64,000 bases of DNA from Phycisphaerales bacterium (GTDB taxonomy: Bacteria > Planctomycetota > Phycisphaerae > Phycisphaerales > SM1A02). Of the stretch, positions 52,829 to 61,664 are shown in pieces (position 1 is the first letter of the stretch; every line of letters starts with the position of its first letter). The translations under genes and the position numbers were made by a program. The DNA is taken from positions 91,704 through 155,703 of the forward strand of contig JAKVBQ010000003.1 of the NCBI GenBank assembly GCA_022447205.1. The letters run 5' to 3'. The notes under the pieces are model-generated. The model ran no database searches. It was not told the DNA's origin and worked only from the letters and a program-made list of their open reading frames with translations.

Positions 52829-53488
52829 ATGGATCCCAAGCCGAAGATCCCCAGGCCCACCGCCAAGCGGCTGAGTCGGTATTTTCGAGAGTTGAAGCAG
52901 TTGGTGGACGCAGGCCGCTCGACCATCAGCTCCAAGCAGCTTGGTGTGGCCCTTGGGCTCACCGGTGCCCAGGTCCGCAAGGACCTGACCTACTTCGGTC
53001 AGCTGGGGAGCCCCGGCGTCGGATATGACGTCGAGCGTCTGTATCTTCGTCTTCGTCAGGTGCTTGGACGTGACCGGGTCTGGAATGCCGCCTTGGTGGG
53101 AGCAGGCAATATCGGCCGGGCACTCCTCGCCTATGACCATTTCACGGTCGGGGAATTCCACATCACCGCCGTCTTTGACAGCGACGAGCGGGCGATCGGA
53201 GTGGATCATGGAGGACGAGTCGTCCAGCCGATGAACCGGCTGTCGAGCTTCGTGGCGGAGCATGAGATCCGGATCGGCATCGTGGCGGTCCCGGCATCCG
53301 CCGCCCAGGAGGTGGTCGACGCCATGATCGAGGCCGGCATCACGGGTATCCTGAACTTCACGCCCCGTCACCTCGATGTCCAGGATGGTGTGAGCATCAG
53401 CTCCGTGGACTTCACCCTTGCCCTGGAGCAGCTGGCGTTCCAGGTTTCACTCGGACTCACAGGATCCCTCGATGATGATCCCTCCTAA
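52829..53488 (+). CDS. rex: Redox-sensing transcriptional repressor Rex
   Basis: A 219-residue NADH/NAD-sensing repressor. Residues 1-75 are the winged helix (PTAKRLSRYFRELKQLV, SSKQLGVALGLTGAQVRKDLTYFGQLG). The Rossmann domain begins with AALVGAGNIGRALLAYD, then ITAVFDSD and VAVPASAAQEVVDAMIEAGITGILNFTP. Rex typically represses fermentation and respiratory genes when NADH is low. TACACT lies only six bases before the ATG, which hints at a leaderless transcript. It shares a short divergent region with metF. Confidence 0.95.
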   Translation: MDPKPKIPRPTAKRLSRYFRELKQLVDAGRSTISSKQLGVALGLTGAQVRKDLTYFGQLGSPGVGYDVERLYLRLRQVLGRDRVWNAALVGAGNIGRALLAYDHFTVGEFHITAVFDSDERAIGVDHGGRVVQPMNRLSSFVAEHEIRIGIVAVPASAAQEVVDAMIEAGITGILNFTPRHLDVQDGVSISSVDFTLALEQLAFQVSLGLTGSLDDDPS

Positions 53489-53498
53489 GGCACTCCCG

Positions 53499-54125
53499 AT
53501 GCATCGGATCGTACGCCTGGGCTCATGCGCCCTCGTCGTATTCGGCTCCAGCCTCTTCTGCGGTTGTCGAATGACCGTTCTCGAACCGACCGCTGATGAC
53601 GATGTTCGGCAGCGAATAGCCGCTGTCGAAGAGGAGAATCGCGACCTCAGGATGGAGAACGAGGGTTTGAAGACCGAACTGGCGGCCGCCAGCGACGACT
53701 TCACACCCGATGAGGAAGTCTTGCGTGCGGCGATGCCTCGCCTCGCCGCCATGGAAATCTCCTCGTCCAGCGTCGTCGAGGCGCCAGAAGGGGGAGCTCG
53801 GACCCTGGTCCTCCGGCTTGATCCCTCGGATGATCGAGGGCGGTTCCTTCAGGTGGTCGGCAGCCTCAAGGTTCGTGCGGTTGCAGTCCCCACCGACGCC
53901 GAGCCCCGTACGCTTGCCTTCAGCCAGTTCAGTCCGACCCAGATTCGCGATGCCTGGCGTGGAGGGGTCTTTGGTACCGGCTATGTCCTGGACATCCCGC
54001 TGACTCAGGCCACTCATGAACCCCTTCCGGACACCATCGATGTGGTCACGACCTTCCGTGATGCCACCTCTGGGCGCGAATTCAGGGATGAGAAGCCCGT
54101 CCGTGTCTCCCGAGCCGGGATATGA
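53499..54125 (+). CDS. Lipoprotein with coiled-coil segment
   Basis: A 208-residue predicted lipoprotein. The start at 53499 follows AAGG and gives a signal with the lipobox-like SLFCGC, cysteine at about residue 18. A coiled coil spans about residues 30-60 (RQRIAAVEEENRDLRMENEG). The rest is beta-rich with FSQFSPTQIRDAWRGGVFG. It starts ten bases after rex ends and eight bases before the next small lipoprotein gene, suggesting one transcript. Unknown function. Confidence 0.75.
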   Translation: MHRIVRLGSCALVVFGSSLFCGCRMTVLEPTADDDVRQRIAAVEEENRDLRMENEGLKTELAAASDDFTPDEEVLRAAMPRLAAMEISSSSVVEAPEGGARTLVLRLDPSDDRGRFLQVVGSLKVRAVAVPTDAEPRTLAFSQFSPTQIRDAWRGGVFGTGYVLDIPLTQATHEPLPDTIDVVTTFRDATSGREFRDEKPVRVSRAGI

Positions 54126-54132
54126 TGGGCTC

Positions 54133-54375
54133 ATGTTCGTTCAACAGCGACAATCCTGGATCTCCTCGAGGGCAACCAACCGGTTGCTGGCATTGGGACT
54201 CGGCTCCGCGATGCTGATGTCCTTCGGCTGTCAGCGCGCCCTCTTTCCCGAGGATAATCCTCGGACCCAGTTCGAGACCTACGACCTGATGCGACAGCGA
54301 TACGTCCCACTCGAAGCACCGGATGTCTTCGGTGAACCGAAGCCGGCTCTCCGAGCGCGTCTCGGCAGAAACTGA
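54133..54375 (+). CDS. Small lipoprotein
   Basis: An 80-residue predicted lipoprotein: hydrophobic LLALGLGSAMLMSFGC puts the lipobox cysteine near residue 33. The short mature part (TQFETYDLMRQRYVPLEAPDVFGEP) has a charged, Tyr-containing pattern. No family recognised. It lies between the coiled-coil lipoprotein and a peptidoglycan amidase. Confidence 0.65.
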   Translation: MFVQQRQSWISSRATNRLLALGLGSAMLMSFGCQRALFPEDNPRTQFETYDLMRQRYVPLEAPDVFGEPKPALRARLGRN

Positions 54376-54475
54376 TCAAAGCTCGTCAATTTGTCCCCAT
54401 TGCTGCAGGCATGACCCACGGTCGTCCGATTGTTTGTTTATCCTCATCCCGTTCACTTCTGCAGGATGGACTCTC

Positions 54476-55174
54476 GTGAGCAGCTCTGGAATCAGACAAA
54501 GCAGCCCAGGACGCCAGACGTCCCGAACAAAGGTCGTCTGGGCGGTGTTTGCGACGTTGATGACCGGCATGTCAGGGCTCCTGCTCCTGAGTGACACGCC
54601 GCCCGCGACACATGGAACATACGTCGCCGCGACACCATCCATCATGCCCCTGGTCATGACGTCCGAGAACTCCGAGTCGACTGCTGATGATCAGTCCGAG
54701 CACTTCGGTCGTTGGACGAGCATCGTGATTCATCACTCCGGCCGGATGACCGGGACGGTCCGTGATCTGGATTCGAGGGCACTGGATGCCGGACTGAACG
54801 GTCTCGGCTACCACTTCGTGATCGGTAATGGGTCCGGACTCAGTGACGGTGTCGTCGAGGCCGGCTATCGATGGAACGAGCAGGCACCGGGAGCGCACGT
54901 GGCGGTCTCGTCGTCTCCCTCCTCCGAAGAGCGTGCTCTGGCTGATGAGCTCAACCGATATTCGATCGGCATCTGCCTCGTCGGCAACGGAGACCGTCAA
55001 CCATTCACGGAAGCACAGGTCAGGTCGCTCATCGATCTCATCGATTCGCTCCAGAAGCAGTGCGACATACCGGCCGTGAACGTCTTCCTGCATTCCGATG
55101 TGTCGCAGGTCGAGAACTGCGGTCCTGGTCGTTTCTTCCCGACCGAACGGATCGAAGCTCGCCTCGCACCCTGA
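54476..55174 (+). CDS. N-acetylmuramoyl-L-alanine amidase (amidase_2/PGRP type)
   Basis: A 232-residue zinc amidase that cuts between MurNAc and the first Ala of the peptide in peptidoglycan. GTG 54476 is the start; the upstream part of the frame looks noncoding. One N-terminal helix anchors or exports it (VVWAVFATLMTGMSGLLLL). The domain has SIVIHHSGRMTG (zinc His), GLGYHFVIGNGSG, AGYRWNEQAPGAHVA (second His) and IPAVNVFLHSDVSQVENCGPGRFF (third His and Cys). It suggests peptidoglycan turnover, now accepted for planctomycetes. Confidence 0.9.
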   Translation: MSSSGIRQSSPGRQTSRTKVVWAVFATLMTGMSGLLLLSDTPPATHGTYVAATPSIMPLVMTSENSESTADDQSEHFGRWTSIVIHHSGRMTGTVRDLDSRALDAGLNGLGYHFVIGNGSGLSDGVVEAGYRWNEQAPGAHVAVSSSPSSEERALADELNRYSIGICLVGNGDRQPFTEAQVRSLIDLIDSLQKQCDIPAVNVFLHSDVSQVENCGPGRFFPTERIEARLAP

Positions 55175-55202
55175 CCGACGCATCCCTGGTGCATCCGGTT
55201 CG

Positions 55203-56054
55203 ATGAGCATCGAGCACCCCAAGATCATGGGTCTTGCCAGCAAGGGGCACCTGGGCTCAGGGGCCCGAACGTCCATCCATCACGTCACATACTCCGGTCG
55301 CGAGCTTGCCCTGAAGCATCTGGTCATCCGTTCCGAGGCGGATCGTCGTTTTCTCGACCAGATGCAGAACGAACATGCAGTGGCTCGCCGCATCGATCAC
55401 CCGGGAATTCGCAAGACGATCCGTCTTCGGATCCGCCGCAGGTTCATACGTCCCGTCGAGGCGGGGCTCCTCATGGAGCTGGTCGACGGTCGATCCCTCG
55501 ACCGGGTGGAGCATGCCTCACTTGGAGGGAAGATCCGGTACATCGGGCAGATTGCCGAAGCATTGGCGGCCCTTCACCGAGTGGGCTGGGTTCATTCCGA
55601 CGTCAAGCCGACGAACATCATCTGTTCTCCGGATGGCGCGGTCCTGATCGATCTCGGCCAGGCGGCACCGATTGGAACCATGAAGCAGCGCGTCCAGGGG
55701 ACTCCCGGCTTCATGGCACCAGAGCAGGCTCATCTGGACCAGATCACCCCTCGCACCGATGTCTATGGCCTTGGCGCGACGCTCTACTGGCTTCTGGTGG
55801 GAACGACGGTCGAGACCTCCATCGGCAGCGGGGTCCAGGAACGTGGTTCCCTGAGCATCAACGACATCGAGAAGGCGCGAATGCCACCGCCCTTGACCGA
55901 GTGTCAACCGGACCTTCCGTCCGAGCTCTCGACCTTGATCGAGGGCTGTCTCGCCCCCTCGCCGTCTCGCCGGTTTTCCGGCATGCCGGACGTCATCGGT
56001 CTGCTCTCACGGATCCGGCCTCTGATCGAATCGGGTGACTCACGTGACTCCTGA
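55203..56054 (+). CDS. Hanks-type serine/threonine protein kinase
   Basis: A 283-residue kinase without transmembrane segment. The Gly-rich loop region is GHLGSGARTS (residues 15-24), the VAIK-type lysine is K38 (ELALKHL), the catalytic loop is HSDVKPTNII (131-140), the metal-binding DLG (150-152) replaces DFG, and APE is at 172-174 (MAPEQ). All key catalytic residues are present. It overlaps the end of the phosphatase gene that follows. Substrates are unknown. Confidence 0.92.
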   Translation: MSIEHPKIMGLASKGHLGSGARTSIHHVTYSGRELALKHLVIRSEADRRFLDQMQNEHAVARRIDHPGIRKTIRLRIRRRFIRPVEAGLLMELVDGRSLDRVEHASLGGKIRYIGQIAEALAALHRVGWVHSDVKPTNIICSPDGAVLIDLGQAAPIGTMKQRVQGTPGFMAPEQAHLDQITPRTDVYGLGATLYWLLVGTTVETSIGSGVQERGSLSINDIEKARMPPPLTECQPDLPSELSTLIEGCLAPSPSRRFSGMPDVIGLLSRIRPLIESGDSRDS

Positions 56055-56751
56055 ATCGGTCGCCATCCTCTTTGATCTCGACGGGACGCTGGTTCATTCC
56101 TCGCCAGACCTGGCGGTCGCTGCCAACCGGATGCTTTCAAGGCTCGATCTTCCGCTCGTGCAGGAGGAGGCCGTCGAGAGCTGGATCGGTGATGGGGTTC
56201 GACAACTGGTGCATCGGTGCATCACCGGAAAGCATGATGGTCGTGCCGAGGCGGATCTGGTTGACACCGCGCTCGAGATCTTTCGATCCGAGTACCTGGA
56301 CACCGGTTTCCGGAAGACGAGGCTGCTCGAAGGAAGCCTGAAGGTTCTTGATGCCCTGGCTGCGGAGGGCTTCCCATGTGCCCTGGTGACCAACAAGCCG
56401 CTGGTGCCGACACTCGGGGTCCTCGAGAAGTTCGATCTGACGCGTCGCTTCGAATCGATTGTCTGTGGCAACACCTTTCGGGTCGCGAAACCGGCGCCGG
56501 ATCCTCTTTTCCATGCGCTTCGGACCTGCAGGACTCGCACGGGGTGGATGGTCGGCGACTCCACGACCGATTCCGCTGCCAGTCTGGCGGCGGGTCTGCC
56601 GTTCATAGCGGTTCGAGGCGGCTACGGCCCGGAGTCGGATCCGGACCGTTTCCCGCATCGACCCACCCTGCTTCTCGAGCGTCTCGAGGAGTTGCTCGAC
56701 TCCCACGGCAGGCCGATTGAAATGCTTGCCCACCCACCGGCGTTGTCCTGA
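56044..56751 (+). CDS. gph: HAD hydrolase, phosphoglycolate phosphatase-like
   Basis: A 235-residue HAD superfamily phosphatase. The nucleophile motif is ILFDLDGTLVHSSPDLA. A helical cap follows, then the Thr motif CALVTNKP, the Lys region VAKPAPDPLFHAL and the acidic pair GDSTTDSAASLAAG. These match phosphoglycolate phosphatase (Gph). The exact start is uncertain between GTG 56044 and GTG 56035; both overlap the kinase gene. Gph removes 2-phosphoglycolate, but HAD enzymes of this class often have other substrates. Confidence 0.85.
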   Translation: MTPESVAILFDLDGTLVHSSPDLAVAANRMLSRLDLPLVQEEAVESWIGDGVRQLVHRCITGKHDGRAEADLVDTALEIFRSEYLDTGFRKTRLLEGSLKVLDALAAEGFPCALVTNKPLVPTLGVLEKFDLTRRFESIVCGNTFRVAKPAPDPLFHALRTCRTRTGWMVGDSTTDSAASLAAGLPFIAVRGGYGPESDPDRFPHRPTLLLERLEELLDSHGRPIEMLAHPPALS

Positions 56752-56857
56752 TGCGGAGATCGACAGCTTTCCAGCAACAATGCAGCTTCACGCCTTCGAG
56801 GCGGTACAGTGTCAGTGGCGGGGGAAGTTCGATTCCGGTCGATGAAAGGACGTCTGA

Positions 56858-59137
56858 ATGCGCTTGATTCGGGATTTTCGAAATCGCCATGATGTCTTCC
56901 GCCCCTTCGCGCTTCTGACCGGTTTCCTTGCAGCGACCCTCGTCATCGGCCCTGCCCAGGGGCTTTCGCCCCTGGATGAGGACGACTTCTCGACCGTCAC
57001 CGAAGCTCGCAGGATGCAGGAGAAGGTCATCGATCTCATCGATGACGTTCGTCGAGCGGTCGTCGGCGTGGAGATCGAGTTTCGAAATGATGATGGAAGA
57101 ATCACCGGCGTGGCCGGTGGTTCCGGAACGATCATCGATGTCGAAGACGGGATCATCCTGACCGCGGGACATGTGGGGCGAGCGGATGGACTGAACGTCT
57201 CGATCTATCTGCATGATGGCCGGAGGCTACGGGGGAAGACGCTTGGACAGCACCTTGACGGGCAGGAGGACTGCGGCCTGATCAGGATCAACCCGGATGA
57301 ACTGGCGGCACTGGAAGGGGAGGTCGAGCTGCACCAGCTTGAGATGGGAGACAGCGACACCGTCGAGAAGGGTGACTGGGTCGTCGTCTTCGGTCACACC
57401 CTCGGCATTGAGAAGGACCCTTGGCGGCCTCCGCCGGCACGAATCGGTCGGATCACCAGCAGTCATGACCACGTGCTCACCATGGACGCTCCCCTGAACA
57501 GCGGTGATTCCGGTGGTCCCATGGTCGACATGAACGGTGTCTTGATCGGGATCAACGAATCCTGTGCGATGCACCCCTTCGAGAATGCCGCGACCTCCGT
57601 GAACATCGCCAAGGAGCGGTATGAATCGATGCGCGCCGGGAACTGCACTGGTGCCACGCTCGCACACGTGAAGGACAACCTCCAGTTGTTCGAGGGCATG
57701 TCGAACGCCACCCGGCCGATCGTCTTCCAACGTGCCGATACGGCTTCCGGGCGACATGCCGGAGACGTGAAGGGCGCCTTTGCCGATGCCGTCTGGGACG
57801 CTTCCGACTGGACGATCAGGGTCTTCAACGGTGGTGAGCAGATAGGGCTCGGGCTGGTCATCGATGAAAGCGGACTGCTCCTGACGAAGGCATCCGAGAT
57901 CGATCCTCGGGAAGAGCGGATCCTCGTGGCGACACCGACGGGACTCCTCGAGGACGCGACCGTCCTCGGCCATGACTCCGAACTCGATCTGCTGATGCTC
58001 CAGCTTCCGCCGGGAGAGTGGATTCCAGCGCCCCTGAATGATGCCGTCACCACCGAGGCCGGTGCCTGGGTGGTCTCCGCCGGACCTGACGCAGCACCCA
58101 TCTCCTTCGGTATCCAGGGATTGGATTCCTATCTTTCCGATCTCAGCATCATGGATCGTGGATTCCTCGGCGTTCAGACCGATTCCCCCGGGCGCGGCAG
58201 GCCGGGCGCCTACATCCAGCGCATCGTTCCGGGTTGCGCTGCACGCAGGGCGGGGCTTCGTCGAGGTGATCTCATTCTCAGGGTTGAATCCGAGGAAGTC
58301 CGGGGTCGACGTGCCCTGGTCGACATCCTCGGCGGTTACCGAGCCAACGATGTCGTTCGCATCGACTGCGTTCGGGACGGTGAGGAGTTCCAGACATCGG
58401 TCCGACTCGGTTCGCGGTGGGCCATCGCGAATTCGGAACGGGAATCCGGCAACATGATGGTGCCCGTGAGCCGTCGGGACAGTGGGTTCGGACGGGTCAT
58501 CCAGCATGACTCGCTGATCACGCCGGAAGAGTGCGGAGGTCCACTGGTCGATCTCGACGGGAACTTCATCGGCATGAACATCGCGCGAAGTGATCGCACC
58601 AAGACGTACGCATTGCCTGCGGATGTCCTGGTCGAGAGCGTCCGACGCATGAAGAACGGACTCGGTGGCGACAAGGCGTGGGTCGCACTCGATCCGCTCA
58701 CCCTCCAGATCCCTCTGGAATCCAGACGTGGCACCTTCACGCTTCATGCACAGGACGCCCAGGTCTTCGGGCCGACCGCACGTTTCATCCGAATCAGCGG
58801 CGCCGATGAGATCGGTTGCATCGGACACTGGCTGTCGAACAGGGACGAGATCCTCTGGGTCATCGATGATCCGGACCCGGGTGCTTTCGAGGTCTTCATC
58901 GAGTACGCCTGCGATCCGGAGGGCGAGGGCACGCCATTCCAGGTGCAGGTGGGCGAAGATCAGCTCGACTCGAGGGTTTCAGCCACCGACGACTGGTCCG
59001 ATTTCCAGATCGAGCTGCTCGGAGAGATCGAGATCGACGAGTCTCGTGACCTGATCGTCTCCATCTCCGCAACCGAGGATCCTCCACTCGCCCTGATGAA
59101 CCTCCGAAGCCTCAAGCTCGTTCCGATCATCGATTGA
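56858..59137 (+). CDS. Secreted protein with trypsin-like protease, PDZ and degenerate second protease
   Basis: A 759-residue exported protein with AAGGA eight bases upstream and a signal (FALLTGFLAATLVIGPAQG). Residues about 60-260 form a trypsin/HtrA-like protease with H105 (LTAGHV), D138 and S218 (NSGDSGGP). Residues about 320-430 look like a second protease barrel with the His position lost (LLTKASE). A PDZ domain fits residues about 435-520 (GFLGVQTDSPGRG, RAGLRRGDLILRVESEEV). The rest of the second barrel follows and has PEECGGPLVD, where C559 replaces the nucleophilic Ser. The C-terminal 130 residues are a beta-sandwich. It probably cleaves or holds envelope proteins. Confidence 0.85.
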   Translation: MRLIRDFRNRHDVFRPFALLTGFLAATLVIGPAQGLSPLDEDDFSTVTEARRMQEKVIDLIDDVRRAVVGVEIEFRNDDGRITGVAGGSGTIIDVEDGIILTAGHVGRADGLNVSIYLHDGRRLRGKTLGQHLDGQEDCGLIRINPDELAALEGEVELHQLEMGDSDTVEKGDWVVVFGHTLGIEKDPWRPPPARIGRITSSHDHVLTMDAPLNSGDSGGPMVDMNGVLIGINESCAMHPFENAATSVNIAKERYESMRAGNCTGATLAHVKDNLQLFEGMSNATRPIVFQRADTASGRHAGDVKGAFADAVWDASDWTIRVFNGGEQIGLGLVIDESGLLLTKASEIDPREERILVATPTGLLEDATVLGHDSELDLLMLQLPPGEWIPAPLNDAVTTEAGAWVVSAGPDAAPISFGIQGLDSYLSDLSIMDRGFLGVQTDSPGRGRPGAYIQRIVPGCAARRAGLRRGDLILRVESEEVRGRRALVDILGGYRANDVVRIDCVRDGEEFQTSVRLGSRWAIANSERESGNMMVPVSRRDSGFGRVIQHDSLITPEECGGPLVDLDGNFIGMNIARSDRTKTYALPADVLVESVRRMKNGLGGDKAWVALDPLTLQIPLESRRGTFTLHAQDAQVFGPTARFIRISGADEIGCIGHWLSNRDEILWVIDDPDPGAFEVFIEYACDPEGEGTPFQVQVGEDQLDSRVSATDDWSDFQIELLGEIEIDESRDLIVSISATEDPPLALMNLRSLKLVPIID

Positions 59138-60235
59138 TCAGGCATCGGGTTCGACGAGGAGTCTCCTGAGCGCGGGTTCCATCGCATCGGCCTGGTGAAC
59201 GAATCCGAGGTCCGTCGGGTGAGAGCCATCGACGGTCGCTTCCTCCCCGAGGAGTGTGCCCCCCTCGAGGTACTCGATCTTCGTCACGCCATCTTCCGAC
59301 AAGGTTTCAAAGGCGGCCTTCAGGGCGGCCCTGTTGCCGGCGTTGGTTCGTGCTCGACCTTCGTTGATCCATGCATCCCCATAGGTTCGATCCTCGACGA
59401 GAAGGATCGGGGTTTCCGGCCGAAGTTCACGCAGCCGCCTGATGAAGGGCACGGCTCTTTCCCCGGTCAACTTCCCGTTCAGGTTGGGGAGACAGTCGAT
59501 GACGTAGGCGGCGGCATCGATCTCTCCAAGAAGCTCCGCGAGTTCGAGCTCCAACCGTCCGTTCCCCGAGAAGCCGAGGTTGATGGTGGGGCGGTCGAGC
59601 CGCCTTCCCAGGATCGCGACATGGCAGGATCCGGATCGCGAGGCACATGCGCCCTGCGTGATCGAGGTGCCGTAGAAGACGACCGGGAGCTTCCGATCTT
59701 CCGGCCGATCAGGACCCGGCTCGATTCGATGTCCCGGCTCGATCCCGATGCGGATGGAATCGACTCCGTTGTAGAGCGGGAGGAAGAGCATGAATTCACG
59801 AGCCTCGGGGTCCAGTCCCTTGATCAGCCGTGCGCTGTTCGATTTCGTGCTCGCGCCTCGTGCCGTGACCCATCTCCAGCCAGCATCCGTTCGCATGTAG
59901 AGGTCGATGCCGCTGACCCCGGTCGAGGGCATGTGGGGCATGTCGAGCTTGTCGGAAGTGAGTGCCCATTCGACGTCGAGCGAAGGCGAGTCGGTCGTGA
60001 ACCGGATCGCCAGGCCCGCGCTGTGCCGAGACAGGTTCCAGACCGGGTCCCGGACATCATCACGAGCCGAGTCTGGAAGTCTGGTCCACGGGGCGGACTC
60101 ACTTGGCCAGCCGGCGCCCTCCACTGCAAGCGCTGATCCCTCGGTCCATGCGATCTCCTCCTCATCAGCGGCGAGTGACGTCCCGGCAACGGCCGACATG
60201 ATGATGCATGCTGCAGCGTTCGTGCGCATGTTCAT
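59138..60235 (-). CDS. SGNH-type hydrolase, secreted
   Basis: A 365-residue exported esterase-like protein. The start at 60235 gives a signal (AAACIIMSAVAGTSLA). Residues about 30-175 form an N-terminal beta-sandwich. The catalytic domain starts VVFYGTSITQGACASRSG (nucleophile Ser in the GxS block), INLGFSGNGRLE follows (block II Gly/Asn-type), and VDGSHPTDLGF gives the catalytic Asp and His. It resembles the planctomycete GDSL/SGNH sugar esterase group. It is six bases downstream of the dCMP deaminase gene, so it closes the minus-strand operon. Confidence 0.88.
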   Translation of the reverse strand: MNMRTNAAACIIMSAVAGTSLAADEEEIAWTEGSALAVEGAGWPSESAPWTRLPDSARDDVRDPVWNLSRHSAGLAIRFTTDSPSLDVEWALTSDKLDMPHMPSTGVSGIDLYMRTDAGWRWVTARGASTKSNSARLIKGLDPEAREFMLFLPLYNGVDSIRIGIEPGHRIEPGPDRPEDRKLPVVFYGTSITQGACASRSGSCHVAILGRRLDRPTINLGFSGNGRLELELAELLGEIDAAAYVIDCLPNLNGKLTGERAVPFIRRLRELRPETPILLVEDRTYGDAWINEGRARTNAGNRAALKAAFETLSEDGVTKIEYLEGGTLLGEEATVDGSHPTDLGFVHQADAMEPALRRLLVEPDA

Positions 60236-60240
60236 CGTGA

Positions 60241-60717
60241 TCAACCCGTCGCTCCCGCCAGGTTGCGTGGCATGCGCAGATAGCTGATCCCCGATTCGGC
60301 GAAGACCTCGACGGACTTCTCGATGCTGTCGACCCACCGTGCGTCCGATTCCTCGAGCTCATAGGTGACGACGGACGTGATGCCTGCCTGGACCAGGGAG
60401 ATCGCGCAGTTCACGCATGGGCTGAACGAGGAGTAGATCGTGCAACCGATCGGTGAGACCCCGTTCCGTGCGCACTGGATGAGTGCGTTCAGTTCGGCAT
60501 GAACCACGAAGTCGTACTTGTGTGGTCTCTGCAGCCTGTCGGGAGTGTCCTCGAATCCTCTCGGAAGCCCGTTGAATCCCGTGGCGACGATCTGGCGATT
60601 CGGTGTGACGATCAGTGCGCCCACACCTCGGCTCGGGTCCTTGCTCCAACCGGCGATCACGTCGGTGAGTTCGAGGAACCGCTTGTGCCATTTCGTGGAA
60701 AGGGGTGCGTCTGACAT
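60241..60717 (-). CDS. dCMP deaminase-like zinc enzyme
   Basis: A 158-residue cytidine/deoxycytidylate deaminase family protein. Zinc ligands are in VVHAELNAL (His and catalytic Glu) and SPCVNCAISLVQAG (two Cys). It deaminates dCMP to dUMP, feeding thymidylate synthesis. The start at 60717 (MSDAPLSTKWHKRFLELTDVIAGWSKDPSRG) matches the normal N-terminus. It sits between an FAH hydrolase and an SGNH hydrolase, an odd operon context. Confidence 0.9.
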   Translation of the reverse strand: MSDAPLSTKWHKRFLELTDVIAGWSKDPSRGVGALIVTPNRQIVATGFNGLPRGFEDTPDRLQRPHKYDFVVHAELNALIQCARNGVSPIGCTIYSSFSPCVNCAISLVQAGITSVVTYELEESDARWVDSIEKSVEVFAESGISYLRMPRNLAGATG

Positions 60718-60788
60718 GTCGCCGAGTGTACCGCTTTCGAGTTGCACGGACTTGGCGTCGTGTCGGGGGGTGGGTATCCCGTGCATTT

Positions 60789-61664
60789 CTAGGCGATGGT
60801 GTTGTCCAACGTCCCGATATCACTGATCCGGACGGACATCCGGTCGCCGGCAGCGAGATAGACCGGTGGGTCCATCGCGAACCCGCAGCCCGGGGGTGTG
60901 CCAGTGGCGATCAGGTCACCGGGTTCCAGGGTCGCGAACCGGCTGATGTAGGCGATGATCGTCCTGACATCGAAGATCATGCCGTCGGTCCGGGTCTCCT
61001 GCATGACCTCGTCGTTCAGGAGGAGGGACATGGTCAGCCCCTGGGGGTCGGGGATCTCGTCGGTCGTCACGATCTCGGGCCCGACCGGGCAGAACCCGTC
61101 GCAACTCTTGCCTCGCTGCCACTGCCCGTCCGCGAACTGGAAGTCCCGTGCCGAGACATCGTTCACGCAGGTGTATCCGAGGACCGAGTCCAGTGCATCC
61201 TCGGGCGCACACTGGAAGGTCCGCCTTCCGATCACCACGCCAAGCTCCGCTTCATAGTCCACCTCGCGACTGCCATCGGGAAGCCTGATCCTCGCGCCCG
61301 GATCAGTGATCGAGGTTGAGAACTTGCTGAAGACCAGGGGCTCTTCCGGCAGTTCCATCTCGCTTTCCAGTGCGTGGTCCCGGTAGTTCAGTCCGATGCA
61401 TATCACCTTCCCGGGCCTCTCGAGCGGCGAGAGCAGGCGGACCTCCCCGGGGTCCAGGGTCGGAAGGGTGCCTCGACCCTGATCGAGTCGTTCTGACTCG
61501 GCCTTGAGTTCGAGAAGGAATGACCCATCGACGTCGTAGCATTCATGTGCCGAGGACGGCGGTGTCAGTGAGGAGGCATCGACGAATGATCCGCTGCCGA
61601 GACGAAGTCCGATGCGTGGTGTCGCATGCCCGTCTTCGGCATGGGTGAATCTGGTGATTCTCAT
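60789..61664 (-). CDS. Fumarylacetoacetate hydrolase family protein
   Basis: A 291-residue FAH-fold hydrolase/isomerase. The metal-binding region is VICIGLNYRDHALESEMELPEEPLVF, then EVDYEAELGVVIGRR, CVNDVSARDFQ and GDLIATGTPPGCGF. These enzymes cleave or decarboxylate acylpyruvates and similar 2-oxo acids. The start overlaps lutC by four bases. Its presence in a lactate-use operon suggests handling of pyruvate-like compounds. Confidence 0.92.
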   Translation of the reverse strand: MRITRFTHAEDGHATPRIGLRLGSGSFVDASSLTPPSSAHECYDVDGSFLLELKAESERLDQGRGTLPTLDPGEVRLLSPLERPGKVICIGLNYRDHALESEMELPEEPLVFSKFSTSITDPGARIRLPDGSREVDYEAELGVVIGRRTFQCAPEDALDSVLGYTCVNDVSARDFQFADGQWQRGKSCDGFCPVGPEIVTTDEIPDPQGLTMSLLLNDEVMQETRTDGMIFDVRTIIAYISRFATLEPGDLIATGTPPGCGFAMDPPVYLAAGDRMSVRISDIGTLDNTIA

